NCBI GenBank assembly: GCA_963817435.1
Contig: CAWFNY010000004.1
Span: 1 to 64,000, forward strand
Length of the DNA stretch: 64,000 bases
Direction: 5' to 3'
Source of the DNA: JADJOM01 sp963817435
Lineage (GTDB): Bacteria; Gemmatimonadota; Gemmatimonadetes; Gemmatimonadales; GWC2-71-9
Positions 53,792 to 62,308 of the stretch are shown here, piece after piece; positions within the stretch are counted from its first letter, which is position 1; every line of letters begins with the position of its first letter. The notes under the pieces are model-generated. The model saw only the letters and a list, made by a program, of their open reading frames with translations, had not been told where the DNA came from and ran no database searches. The translations under genes and the position numbers were made by a program.

Positions 53792-55486
53792 TCACGGCGC
53801 AAAGAATCGGTAGTAGGCCATCCCGGAGAATGTGGCGCGCAGCGCCTGCCCATCCGCGATGTCGTCGAACCGGAGCGTTTCCGGCGAGCCCGGCTCGCCA
53901 ACCCGGAAGCTGCCCGCTCCGGTCGGAGTCAGCGGTTCCTCGTTTCCCTCGGGTCCGATCCACCAGAGACGGCCTTTGCGGACCACGACCCGGAAATTCG
54001 GCTCCCACGGCTGCATGATCCGGTAATGGCCGATGTACGCCTGCCACTCCTTCGGCACGGTGAAACGCCGCGGCCCTCGGTAGCTCTCCCCGGCAAACCA
54101 GTCGCCACCATACCAGGCCTCCGTCACGCCTTTCGGCCCGCGGCCGAACCGGATGGGATAGATCGAGAAGTCCGGCGATGGGCCGAGGAAGCTGTCCGTG
54201 CCATGGCGAAGAAGCGGCTCTCGACGATCGCCCCGTACCAGCAGCAGGGAGTCACCGCTCGCCACGAACTCCAGCGAGTCGCCGTCCGGCGATACGAATC
54301 GGCCCGCATACGCGGTCGGGTCAGTGACCTGCCAGGGCGGTCGTACCTCTGGCAGCTCGGGAAGGGAATCGCCGCGCGATGCGGCGGCGAGCGTCCGGAG
54401 CGCGAAGCGCGCGATGTCGCCGGGTTCGCCCGGCCCATTCACGAACGCCACCGCACCGATGCCGAGTGAAGGCACGCCGATCAGGTAGCTGGTGTAACCG
54501 ATCATGCCGCCGCTGTGCCGGAAGACCGGCAGGCTGTCGAGCGTGCCGAGGAACATCCCGTATCCGTAGTGATCGTCGCCGCGCGCGGTGAGCGCGTATG
54601 GCGTCATCAGTGCGGTGTAACCAGCTTCGGAGAGCACTCGCCCGCGCGGGCCCTGGCCCCTGTTGAGCAGCATCGTGAGGTAGGCACCGAGCTCGGTCGA
54701 ACTCGCGACGATGGAACCGTCGCCGGAGCCGTACTCGATCCAGGTGCCCTCGACCAGCGGATCGCCGGGACGCGCCGGACGATCGTCATAGAGTGGGAGA
54801 TACCCCACTGCCAGTCGGGGCCGGGTCGCATTGGTGAACTCGGCCTCGGTTCCGGTCATGCCAAGCGGTTCGAGAATCCGGGTGCGGATGATCTCCGGAT
54901 ACGGCCGGCGCTCCAGTCGTTCGAGCACGGCCCCCATCACCTGGAAGCCGATGTTCGAGTAGGCCCAGCGCTTCCCCGGTGCCGAGCCGAGGGTGCGCTC
55001 GCGCGCGACGTAGGCCTGGGCGCGCGAGGAGGGGATGTCGTCGCGGTCGGCCGGGAGTCCGGCAGTGTGGGTGAGGAGGTCGTGCCCGGTCACCGGCCGC
55101 CACCTGGACGCGGGCGTGAACCAGGGGAGATAGCGCCGGATCGGCTGCGACGGGTCGAAGCGCCCCTCATCGCGGAGCTGCATGAGCGCGATCGTGGTGA
55201 AGGACTTGGAGATCGAGCCGATCTCGAATCGGGTGGCCGGCGTGACAGGGGCTCTCCGCGCGACGTCCGCGTAGCCGTAGCTCCGGACCGTGATGACACC
55301 CTGCTTGTCGACGAGGGCCAGCGAGAGCCCTGGGGTCCCCTCGCTCTGCATCACCTGCTCGGCGTACCGATCGATGAGGCGGAATGCGGGGCGGAGGCTC
55401 AGCGTGTCATGCTGCGCGGCCGCTGGAGTGGCGGAGGCGGCGAGCAGGGTGCCCAGCAGGAGCGCACGTGTCCGTTTCGGAAGCAT
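53792..55486 (-). CDS. Serine hydrolase, beta-lactamase/DD-peptidase family (class C-like)
   Basis: 564 residues from ATG 55486; the longer frame from 55672 overlaps the next gene and is unsupported. A signal peptide ends at ATPAAAQ, so it acts in the periplasm. The penicillin-recognising fold is clear: nucleophile Ser in SISKS (S-x-x-K), Tyr in YSNIGF (Y-x-N) and HSGG as the third motif (K-T-G equivalent). An unassigned C-terminal domain (about 390-560) follows. Such proteins are esterases, D-amino-acid peptidases or beta-lactamase homologues; the exact activity is unknown. Overlaps the reductase gene by 1 base (TGATG). Confidence 0.92.
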   Translation of the reverse strand: MLPKRTRALLLGTLLAASATPAAAQHDTLSLRPAFRLIDRYAEQVMQSEGTPGLSLALVDKQGVITVRSYGYADVARRAPVTPATRFEIGSISKSFTTIALMQLRDEGRFDPSQPIRRYLPWFTPASRWRPVTGHDLLTHTAGLPADRDDIPSSRAQAYVARERTLGSAPGKRWAYSNIGFQVMGAVLERLERRPYPEIIRTRILEPLGMTGTEAEFTNATRPRLAVGYLPLYDDRPARPGDPLVEGTWIEYGSGDGSIVASSTELGAYLTMLLNRGQGPRGRVLSEAGYTALMTPYALTARGDDHYGYGMFLGTLDSLPVFRHSGGMIGYTSYLIGVPSLGIGAVAFVNGPGEPGDIARFALRTLAAASRGDSLPELPEVRPPWQVTDPTAYAGRFVSPDGDSLEFVASGDSLLLVRGDRREPLLRHGTDSFLGPSPDFSIYPIRFGRGPKGVTEAWYGGDWFAGESYRGPRRFTVPKEWQAYIGHYRIMQPWEPNFRVVVRKGRLWWIGPEGNEEPLTPTGAGSFRVGEPGSPETLRFDDIADGQALRATFSGMAYYRFFAP

Positions 55487-56151
55487 CACGGTATCCGGCG
55501 AATGTGAGGAACGTCGAGAATTCGGAGCCCCGCCACCGGCTCCTCGACTGCGTGCAGCAGCGCGCGGATCATCTGGCCGATGGTGACGAGGCCAAGCCGG
55601 CGGGCCGTCTCGCGTGGGCCGGGCAGGAACTCTGCCGCCCAGTAGGCCGGCAGCAGTATCGCCGGCCACCAATGGCCCGGACCGAGGACATACCAGGGCC
55701 GCAGTATCGTTGCCGGCAGGCCGCTTTCCCGGAGCAGGCGTTCTCCCTGCATCCGCGCCGCGACGTACGCATGCATGGCCGGCGCAGGATGCGCGACACT
55801 CACATAGACGAAGTGCCGCACGCCCGCCGTGCTCGCGGCAGCGACCGCGGCCTCCATGGAGGCGAGATCGACGCGGAGGAACTCGCGGGCCTTGCGGGGG
55901 CTCGGGTGCGAGACGCCGACGAGATGCACGAAGGTGTCCACGGGAGCGACCTGCGCGGCATAGGAGAGGCCATGCAGCGCATCCCCGCGCACCGGGTGAG
56001 CCTCTGGCGGGAGCTTCGACTCCGACCCCTGCCTGACGAGGGCGCGCACCACGTGGGTGCGTTCAGTCAGGGCCCGGATCAGGCGCCGGCCGAGATAGCC
56101 GGTGCCACCGGTAACAAAGACCTGGCGTGCCGGGTGGCTGGACCCTGTCAC
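55486..56151 (-). CDS. NAD(P)-binding atypical SDR (NmrA/epimerase-like)
   Basis: 221 residues. The Rossmann start VFVTGGTGYLGRRLIRAL is typical of extended/atypical SDRs, and VYVSVAHP plus the ILRPWYVLGPG segment match the NAD(P)H-binding epimerase family. The Tyr-x-x-x-Lys pair is not seen, so a catalytic role is uncertain; many members are binders or redox sensors. It overlaps the serine hydrolase at one end (TGATG) and the XdhC gene at the other (4 bases), so it belongs to a tight four-gene minus-strand unit. Confidence 0.85.
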   Translation of the reverse strand: MTGSSHPARQVFVTGGTGYLGRRLIRALTERTHVVRALVRQGSESKLPPEAHPVRGDALHGLSYAAQVAPVDTFVHLVGVSHPSPRKAREFLRVDLASMEAAVAAASTAGVRHFVYVSVAHPAPAMHAYVAARMQGERLLRESGLPATILRPWYVLGPGHWWPAILLPAYWAAEFLPGPRETARRLGLVTIGQMIRALLHAVEEPVAGLRILDVPHIRRIP

Positions 56152-57206
56152 GCGGGAGTCAGGGTGCGTCCACTGCCGCCGTAGCGCGCCATCGTCATCT
56201 CGGCCATGATGGCGAGTGCGGTCTCCGCCGGCGAGCGGCCTCCCAGATCGAGACCGATCGGGCCGTGCAGGCGGGCAAGGTCGGCATCGGTGAAACCCTG
56301 CTTCCGCAGCCGCTCGCGCCGGGAGGCCTGGGTCTTCTTCGAACCGATCGCACCGATATACCGCGCCGGCGAGCGGAGCGCGATATCGAGCGCGGGCTCG
56401 TCGAACTTGGGGTCGTGGGAGAGCACGCAGACGAAGGTCGCGCTGTCGAGGCCGGCCTGTTTGAACGCCTCTTCCGGCCAGGCGAGCAGGAGCTCATCGG
56501 CATCGGGGAAGCGTTCCCGGGTCAGAAATGACTGGCGACCGTCGGCGACCACTGTCCGGTAACCCAGCGACCTGGCGAGAGGCACCAGTGCCATCGCGAT
56601 ATGAACCCCGCCGAAGATCACCAGCCGCGGGCGCCGCGGGTACACCTCCAGAAACACCGACGCTACTCCGCCATGAGGACCAGCGACCTGCACCACGGTG
56701 CTGGCCTCCTTGCGGAGCGCGGCACGCGCTGCGTCTCCCGCCGCTTTTGCGATCCACTCAGTCTCCGGAGTCGTCTGGGTGCCACCATCTTCACGGAGCA
56801 GGGCAGAGGCGCCGAGCCACTCGGCCGGATCGGCTTCGATCACGGTGGCCACGACCACCCCACCCTCACTGCGCGCCGCCTCGAGTACCGTCCTGGAGAC
56901 CGCCGGCTCGACGAACACCTTGATCGTTCCGCCACAAGCGAGGCCGACCTCCCACGCCTTCTCATGGGTCACGCCGTAGGTCACCAGCTTCGATGCACCA
57001 GTCGTGATGGCCGCGGCAATCTCCTGGGCCGTGGCGCTCTCCACGCAGCCGCCGGACACCGAACCGGCGAGCGCACCATCCGCGGTAGCGAGCATGCAGG
57101 CGCCCTCGGCCCGGGGGGCCGAGCCCCAGACGCTGGTGACGACGGCGCGGCCTACCGGCCGCCCGGGGGCGTGAAGCCGGTCGTATTCCTGGAGGAGGTC
57201 CCGCAT
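56148..57206 (-). CDS. XdhC/CoxI family molybdenum hydroxylase maturation factor
   Basis: 352 residues. The N-terminal XdhC/CoxI domain (GSAPRAEGACMLATADGALAG, SVSGGCVE, with the Cys that carries the sulfur) is joined to a C-terminal Rossmann domain (RLVIFGGVHIA, VVADGRQSFLTRERF, IGAIGSKKT). XdhC binds molybdenum cofactor and helps put in the sulfido ligand during maturation of xanthine-dehydrogenase-type enzymes. No molybdenum hydroxylase gene is within the window, so the client enzyme is encoded elsewhere. First gene of a tight minus-strand unit with the reductase, serine hydrolase and amidohydrolase. Confidence 0.92.
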   Translation of the reverse strand: MRDLLQEYDRLHAPGRPVGRAVVTSVWGSAPRAEGACMLATADGALAGSVSGGCVESATAQEIAAAITTGASKLVTYGVTHEKAWEVGLACGGTIKVFVEPAVSRTVLEAARSEGGVVVATVIEADPAEWLGASALLREDGGTQTTPETEWIAKAAGDAARAALRKEASTVVQVAGPHGGVASVFLEVYPRRPRLVIFGGVHIAMALVPLARSLGYRTVVADGRQSFLTRERFPDADELLLAWPEEAFKQAGLDSATFVCVLSHDPKFDEPALDIALRSPARYIGAIGSKKTQASRRERLRKQGFTDADLARLHGPIGLDLGGRSPAETALAIMAEMTMARYGGSGRTLTPA

Positions 57207-57369
57207 GGAGGGTCCTGTGCTGCTGGCTCAGACTGAGGTGGTGGACTCCCAACGATAGTTCAGCCTTCGTACGGTCGTAAGCCCGCCGCTCGGGCGTGGC
57301 CTTGGCACGACCGGCACGACGCCACCACATTTCGGCTCCGCGTTTCCCACCCGAAATCTCGAGGCCCGC

Positions 57370-58200
57370 GTGTCACCCTTCCGCGCCGCGCTGCTGGTCG
57401 CGTTCCCTTCGTTGCTGGCTGCCTGTTCCCCGTCGCCCGAGCAGTTGCGGGCCACGCTCAAGCAGCACCCGGAGATACTGGCCGAGGTGATTCGCGAGCA
57501 TCCAGCCGAAATCATGGAAGCGCTGCAGGCGGCCGCGGATTCCTATCAGCACCTCGCCCAGGCGAAGGCGGATAGCGCGGAGGACGAGCGCATCGGGCGG
57601 GAACTCTCGGCGCCGCGCCACCCCGTGATCGGCGCCGGCCGGGCCGTTCGAGGCGCGCCGGACGCGGCGGTCACGATCGTGGAATACTCCGACTTCCAGT
57701 GCCCCTATTGCCGCCGGGATGTCCCGGTGCTGAAAGCGGTGCTTGAGAAGTACCCCGGGCAGGTGCGGCTGGTCTTGAAGCAGACACCGCTCCCGATCCA
57801 TGCCCATGCGCACGAGGCGGCGCTGATGTTCGAGGCCGTGCTCCGGCAGGGTCAGGACAAGGCGTGGCGGTACTACGATCTCCTGTTCGCGAATCAGGAG
57901 CGACTCACTGCCGAGGGCGGTGCGTATCTCGATGCCGCGGCCCACCAGGCGGGGGCCGATGTGGCGCGTGCACGCCGCGATGCCCGGAGTCCCGAAGTGG
58001 GTGCGATCATCGATGCGGACCTGGCCGAGTTCCAGCAGTTCGGGTTCTCAGGGACACCGGGATTCATCGTGCATGGGGTGATGCTCGACGGCTCCAAGCC
58101 CATTGAGGCGTTCGATCATGTCATTATGCGAGTCCTGGCGGGACAGGCGCCGCCGCCTGCTCTCGCCCGCCCCGGCCGTGGCGGCGACACCACACCATAG
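57370..58200 (+). CDS. DsbA-like thiol:disulfide lipoprotein
   Basis: 276 residues from GTG 57370. The signal peptide ends in L-L-A-A-C (lipobox, Cys at about 19), so it is a lipoprotein facing the periplasm. A helical N-terminal region repeats HPEILAEVIREHPAEIMEAL and precedes a thioredoxin-fold DsbA domain (about 90-265). The active site is C-P-Y-C (Cys111, Cys114) in EYSDFQCPYCRRDVPVLK; the cis-Pro loop is SGTPGFIV. It would catalyse disulfide formation or isomerisation of exported proteins. The N-terminal helical segment is found in ScsC/BdbD-type proteins and may mediate oligomerisation. Confidence 0.9.
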   Translation: MSPFRAALLVAFPSLLAACSPSPEQLRATLKQHPEILAEVIREHPAEIMEALQAAADSYQHLAQAKADSAEDERIGRELSAPRHPVIGAGRAVRGAPDAAVTIVEYSDFQCPYCRRDVPVLKAVLEKYPGQVRLVLKQTPLPIHAHAHEAALMFEAVLRQGQDKAWRYYDLLFANQERLTAEGGAYLDAAAHQAGADVARARRDARSPEVGAIIDADLAEFQQFGFSGTPGFIVHGVMLDGSKPIEAFDHVIMRVLAGQAPPPALARPGRGGDTTP

Positions 58201-58418
58201 GGGTGGTGATTCACCCCACGTCCCGAAGTCGCTCTTGCGCCAGCGAGAGAATTTCACATTTTGAAACGGGGCCTTGGCCGAGGCCCCAACGAGCACCTCA
58301 GAACAGTTGCAGGTCTTTCCGGGCACTCCCCGCCCGGCCCCCTCGCGCAGCTCGCCCGCACCCGCGGCGCGTTCTGGACGGTGCGTGCTGATTCCCTCTA
58401 CCTCAGGAGTCCCTCCCT

Positions 58419-59309
58419 ATGCTGCGTCCAGGTTTCTTCCGCAGGGCCTTGTGTATGGCCGGTCTCGGCGTGCTCGCCGCATGCTCGGACCAGATGTCGC
58501 CCGCCAACACCACAGCCGGTGGTGTTTCGACGGATGGAGTGAAGGCCGGCCAGCCCATCGGAGCGGTCCTGCATCAGGGGAGCACCAACGTCACCACCAA
58601 CGCCGGATCGGTGCAGCTGCTGATCTACCACAAGGGTCCGGTCATCAAGGCCAGCAAGATCCAGGCGATCTTCTGGGGACCCCAGTTCACCAACGGCTCG
58701 TTCCCGTCGGACGTCGTGACAGGGATCGATCAGTTCTACAACGGGTGGAGTGGCAGCCGCTACAACGGCCTGAACACCGAGTACGGTGACGCGACCAGCA
58801 AGATCACCTCGACCTCCACCTACCTCGGCCACGTCTTCGACGGCACCTCGGCGCCGGGCGGTGCCCTCAGCACCACTCAGGCGGTCGCCGAGGCCTGCGC
58901 CATCTCGGGACAGAATCCTGATCCGAACGCGCTGTACGTGATCTACACGCCGACCTATCCGTCCGGCGTCAACTACTGCGCGTGGCACACCTGGGGCAAC
59001 TGCTCCAATGGCAAGCCGGTGCAGGCGGCCTACGAGCCGAACCCGTCCGGCGTTGCCGGCTGCGATCCGACCGACACCCAGACCGGTCACTCCCAGATGC
59101 TCGCGTCGCTCGTGAACACCTCGGCGCACGAACTTGCCGAGACCGAGACCGATCCGCGTGGCTCGGCCTGGTACGACCGCCGCGGCTACGAGAACGCCGA
59201 CAAGTGCGCCTGGCAGTTCGGCAGCCTGGTGGTCCTCGCCAACGGCAGCAGCTGGAAGATCCAGAAGAACTGGTCCAACGCCGCGAAGGGCTGCCTCACC
59301 GGGTCCTGA
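58419..59309 (+). CDS. Secreted EXORDIUM-like lipoprotein with HELAE motif
   Basis: 296 residues from ATG 58419. The signal peptide ends in L-A-A-C (lipobox, Cys at about 22). The mature protein resembles the EXORDIUM / phosphate-induced protein 1 family: VQLLIYHKGPVI near the start, FYNGWSGSRYNGLN, YVIYTPTYPSG. The C-terminal half has SAHELAETETDPRGSAWYD, an HE-x-x-E-type metal-binding motif, and GYENADKCAWQFG. Seven Cys residues suggest disulfides. It is followed by a strong terminator. The motif suggests a metalloprotease-like site, but EXORDIUM proteins have no proven enzyme activity. Confidence 0.75.
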   Translation: MLRPGFFRRALCMAGLGVLAACSDQMSPANTTAGGVSTDGVKAGQPIGAVLHQGSTNVTTNAGSVQLLIYHKGPVIKASKIQAIFWGPQFTNGSFPSDVVTGIDQFYNGWSGSRYNGLNTEYGDATSKITSTSTYLGHVFDGTSAPGGALSTTQAVAEACAISGQNPDPNALYVIYTPTYPSGVNYCAWHTWGNCSNGKPVQAAYEPNPSGVAGCDPTDTQTGHSQMLASLVNTSAHELAETETDPRGSAWYDRRGYENADKCAWQFGSLVVLANGSSWKIQKNWSNAAKGCLTGS

Positions 59310-59335
59310 TGGCCTCGCACTGAGCCATGAGTGAG

Positions 59336-59370
59336 GGGCACCGCCACGGCGGTGCCCTTCTTTTTTCTTC
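59336..59370 (+). terminator. Intrinsic terminator
   Basis: GGGCACCGCC (59336-59345), 2-base loop AC, GGCGGTGCCC (59348-59357), then TTCTTTTTTCTTC. It is a strong GC hairpin with a T-run, placed 27 bases after the stop of the EXORDIUM-like gene. Confidence 0.9.
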
Positions 59371-59453
59371 ACGGCCACCGTGATTAGCTTTCGCCGCCAC
59401 TGCCTTCCCGCCGCTCGGCGTGACCGTCACCATCCCGAAATGAGGTTGCAGGC

Positions 59454-60737
59454 GTGCCCCAGGAACCTGCGAGTGAACTGGTAGGCCGGATCGGCCAGGC
59501 GGTCGAGGCGGCCCGTGACGCGACGATCCGCCTGCATCAGTCGTTTGTCCGCGCAGCATCGGTGACGGGCGCGGAAGGCCCCATGAGCGCGGTCGCCGCG
59601 GACGCGTTCCGGGCTCGGGGATTGGACGTGGAGACCTGGGCCGCGACCGCCGACGAAATGCGCGGGTACCTGGAGCATGTGGGCGAGCAGCCCGGTTACG
59701 AGGGTCGGCTGAACGTCGTCGGCAAGCGGAAGGGCACCGGTGGCGGCCGCTCCATCCTGCTCAACGCCCACATCGACACCGTCCCTGAGGGCGATCATGG
59801 CCTCTGGAGCCAGCCCCCATACGCCGCGAAGCTCGTGGATGGCCGGGTCTACGGCCGCGGGAGCTGCGACATGAAGGGCGGGCTCACCACCCACCTCGCC
59901 GCCCTCGCGGCCCTCGATGCCTGCGGTGTCCGCCTCAAGGGCGATGTCACCATCGCCGCGACGGTCGGTGAAGAAGACGGGGGGATCGGTGCACTCTCGA
60001 CCGTGCTGCGAGGCTACCGGGCGGACGCGGCGCTGGTCACCGAACCGACCGAACTGGCCCTGGTGACCGCCTGCGAGGGCTCGCTGGTCTTCCGGCTCAC
60101 GATCACCGGCCGCTCCGCCCACGCCGCTACCCGTGACGAAGGCGTGTCGGCGCTCGAGAAGTTCCTGCCCATCTACGACGAACTCATGGCCTTCGAGCAG
60201 GAACGGAACGCGACGCTCCGGCACCCGCTCTACGACTTTTTCGCCAACAAGGTCCCGGTCAATGTGGGCGTGGTGCGGGCCGGCAACTGGGCCTCGACGG
60301 TGCCCGAACTCCTGGATGCTGAAATTCGGGTGGGCTTCCTTCCCGGAGAAGAGCTGGAGTCGTTCAAGCGGCTCGTCGCCGACCGGATCATGGCGGTGGC
60401 GTCACGGGATCCGTGGCTTCGCGAGCATCCGCCCGTCATCACCTATTTCGGCGGCCAGTTCATCCCGGCCGAGACGGCGTCCGACTCCCCGATCTGCGAT
60501 GTCCTTCGGCGCGCCCACACCGGTGTCACCGGCCGGCACCTCACCACGGAGGCTGCGACCTACGGCGCCGACATGCGGCACTTCATCGCGTTCGGAGGCA
60601 TGCCGTGCGTGATGTATGGTGCCGGCGACATCAAGCTGGCCCACGCGCCTGACGAATACATCGAAGTCGAGGAACTGCTGACCGCGGTGAAGGTGATCGC
60701 GGTGGCGCTGGCCGAGTGGTGCGGAGTGACGGGGTAG
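59454..60737 (+). CDS. M20 family deacylase (ArgE/DapE-like)
   Basis: 427 residues from GTG 59454. Two-zinc M20 active site: NAHIDTVPEGD (His, Asp), GRGSCDMKGGL (bridging Asp), GEEDGG (catalytic Glu pair), VTEPTEL and a C-terminal segment LAHAPDEYIE with the last His. The dimerisation lid lies between about 185 and 300. Longer than the arginine-operon ArgE' and only distantly related, so it probably removes an acyl group from another amino acid (acetylornithine deacetylase or succinyl-diaminopimelate desuccinylase type). It stands alone on the plus strand, after a terminator. Confidence 0.9.
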   Translation: MPQEPASELVGRIGQAVEAARDATIRLHQSFVRAASVTGAEGPMSAVAADAFRARGLDVETWAATADEMRGYLEHVGEQPGYEGRLNVVGKRKGTGGGRSILLNAHIDTVPEGDHGLWSQPPYAAKLVDGRVYGRGSCDMKGGLTTHLAALAALDACGVRLKGDVTIAATVGEEDGGIGALSTVLRGYRADAALVTEPTELALVTACEGSLVFRLTITGRSAHAATRDEGVSALEKFLPIYDELMAFEQERNATLRHPLYDFFANKVPVNVGVVRAGNWASTVPELLDAEIRVGFLPGEELESFKRLVADRIMAVASRDPWLREHPPVITYFGGQFIPAETASDSPICDVLRRAHTGVTGRHLTTEAATYGADMRHFIAFGGMPCVMYGAGDIKLAHAPDEYIEVEELLTAVKVIAVALAEWCGVTG

Positions 60738-60765
60738 GGGCGGAGCACCAGCTCCACCGCGTCGC

Positions 60766-61527
60766 TTACCGGTGCGGATCGAGGCAGAGCAGCCGTGCCT
60801 CCACGTCGGCCAATGCACTGGCGAGCTGGAGTTCGGCGTCGGAGGCACGCTCCCTTGCATGCCGCTCGTACCCGGTGCGCGGCGAGATATATGGTGGCCC
60901 GTACCAGGCGTTCCACGTCGTCCGGATCGCCTCATTCCCCATATTACGGGTGATCGAGCCCTGGTCCATCGGCACGTTGCCGGCGAACCAGCGCGGCGGG
61001 CTAGGCGACGGCGCAGCGATGGCCGAGGCGGTCCGCAGGAAGAGCTCGGTGCTGTTGCGGTCCCGGGCGCGCACGATGCCGTTTCGCATCGCGATCAGGG
61101 AATCGGTGAGTCGCGCCAGCCCCACGGAGTCCTGCGGCCGGCCGGCCTGAAGGAGTGCGGTGCACGCCCCCGCCAGCGCGCTGGCCTGGGCCGGCTCCAC
61201 CCCGGCGAGGCGATCGTACATCGCGTAACTGAGCACGGCTTCCGGGATCTGTCCCAGGCACTCGTGCGCCCGCGCCTTCACCAGCGGGATGCGCGGATCC
61301 ATCCGATCGGGGTGCCGCATTTCCCGATCGAAGGCGGCATTGGCCTGGAGCAGTGCGGCCCCACAATCGTGCCGCTGGTACAGGGAGATCTCCGCCTTGT
61401 CCCGCATCTCCTGGGACCAGGTGCGTGGCGCCGGCCTGGCCTTCACCGGCACCTGCTGGGCGGTGGCGGAGATGGCTGCGGTCGTCGAGAGGAGCAGGAA
61501 GAAGAGCACCGGCGTCGTGGCTCGCAT
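60766..61527 (-). CDS. Exported helical protein of unknown function
   Basis: 253 residues with a signal peptide (VLFFLLLSTTAAISATAQ). The mature part is mostly helical, with a TPR-like pair of helices (CGAALLQANAAFDREM and IPLVKARAHECLGQIPEAVLSYAMYDRL). Three Cys residues fall in the helices. It is rich in Arg and Ala and has no catalytic motif. The C-terminal part (RTTWNAWYGPPYIS to the end) is not recognisable. The gene is convergent with the M20 deacylase gene and has normal codon bias, so it is real. Confidence 0.7.
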   Translation of the reverse strand: MRATTPVLFFLLLSTTAAISATAQQVPVKARPAPRTWSQEMRDKAEISLYQRHDCGAALLQANAAFDREMRHPDRMDPRIPLVKARAHECLGQIPEAVLSYAMYDRLAGVEPAQASALAGACTALLQAGRPQDSVGLARLTDSLIAMRNGIVRARDRNSTELFLRTASAIAAPSPSPPRWFAGNVPMDQGSITRNMGNEAIRTTWNAWYGPPYISPRTGYERHARERASDAELQLASALADVEARLLCLDPHR

Positions 61528-61709
61528 GGGGTCCTCCGGAGTGGCGTGCCTGACGCTCCTATCTTGCGGCTGTTGTCAGGCGATGTCAACCTGGCTGAAA
61601 TCCGGCCGGGGGGTCCGACCGGCGTCCCGGACTCGGGCTCGCAAACCAGACGCGGCGCCCCGCTCGAGTGGCGGGACGCCGCGCAGTGGCCAGCGGTGAC
61701 CGATGCCGG

Positions 61710-61868
61710 TCAGAAGATCGTGTAGATGAACGGGGCCAGTACCGATCCCTTGGCGAAGACCAGCAGCGTGCCGACCAGCAGCATCAGCAGGATGAGTGGC
61801 ATCAGCCACCACTTCTTGCGGGCCTTCATGAACGACCACAGCTCTCGTACCAGACTCGGTTGCGACAC
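61710..61868 (-). CDS. DUF5989 family small membrane protein (SxtK-like)
   Basis: 52 residues from GTG 61868, with a strong ribosome-binding site (CCAGGAGG). The motif SLVRELWSFMKARKKWWLMP is followed by one transmembrane helix (LILLMLLVGTLLVFA) and ends APFIYTIF, which is the DUF5989 pattern. It is the third gene of the set carbamoyltransferase-SxtJ-DUF5989 that is conserved in many bacteria. The role is unknown; coupling to the carbamoyltransferase is inferred only from co-occurrence. Confidence 0.88.
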   Translation of the reverse strand: MSQPSLVRELWSFMKARKKWWLMPLILLMLLVGTLLVFAKGSVLAPFIYTIF

Positions 61869-61900
61869 GGAACCTCCTGGGGCGGCGCTCGACGGCGTCG

Positions 61901-62308
61901 TCAGAACTGCCGGGTGAGCGAGTTGGCCTGGTCCGGGTCGGGCTTGCGCACGATCCAGTATCCGGCCGCCTCGGGGCGATGGACCATCGGGTTGCGGCCG
62001 AAGAGGCGCATGACCAGCCCCATCGGCGTGATCACCAGAAAGTACACCAGGCCCATGAACAGCGGGGTCGTGACTTTCGACAGCAGGTGTGAGAGCCCCA
62101 TCCACGCCCGGTGCACCCCGCTGAGATAGCCCGGGAGCAGCAGGCCGCCGGCGGTCAGCAGGCCACCCAGCGTCCAGAGCACGAGCGGGGCGATCTCGTG
62201 CCCGCGCCAGTGGGAGATGCCCCCCAGCACCAGAAAGGCGATGCCCACGGTGAGGCCGAACTTGCGGCCCTCCCGCGGGGTCAGTCGAGCTGGAATTCGG
62301 TCCGCCAA
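61901..62308 (-). CDS. SxtJ family membrane protein
   Basis: 135 residues, probably from TTG 62308 (MADRIPARLTPREGRKFG, the usual start of this family), with GGAG upstream; the longer frame up to 62617 is a shadow. Three or four transmembrane helices: GIAFLVLGGI, APLVLWTLGGLLTAGGLLLPG, then LFMGLVYFLVITPMGLVMRLFG; it ends in a short tail. Inner membrane. It overlaps the carbamoyltransferase gene by 28 bases and precedes the DUF5989 gene. SxtJ is named from saxitoxin clusters, but this trio is found in many bacteria that make no toxin; its function is unknown. Confidence 0.85.
   Translation of the reverse strand: MADRIPARLTPREGRKFGLTVGIAFLVLGGISHWRGHEIAPLVLWTLGGLLTAGGLLLPGYLSGVHRAWMGLSHLLSKVTTPLFMGLVYFLVITPMGLVMRLFGRNPMVHRPEAAGYWIVRKPDPDQANSLTRQF

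Noticed and set aside
57302..57320. Possible sigma-54 promoter, TTGGCACG, before the DsbA-like gene
   Set aside because: The -24 part is perfect but GC does not occur at the required 10-base spacing; probably just a repeated GGCACGAC.
58267..58286. Hairpin GGGGCCT...AGGCCCC between the DsbA-like and EXORDIUM-like genes
   Set aside because: Stem of 7 bp with no T-run; too weak to call a terminator.
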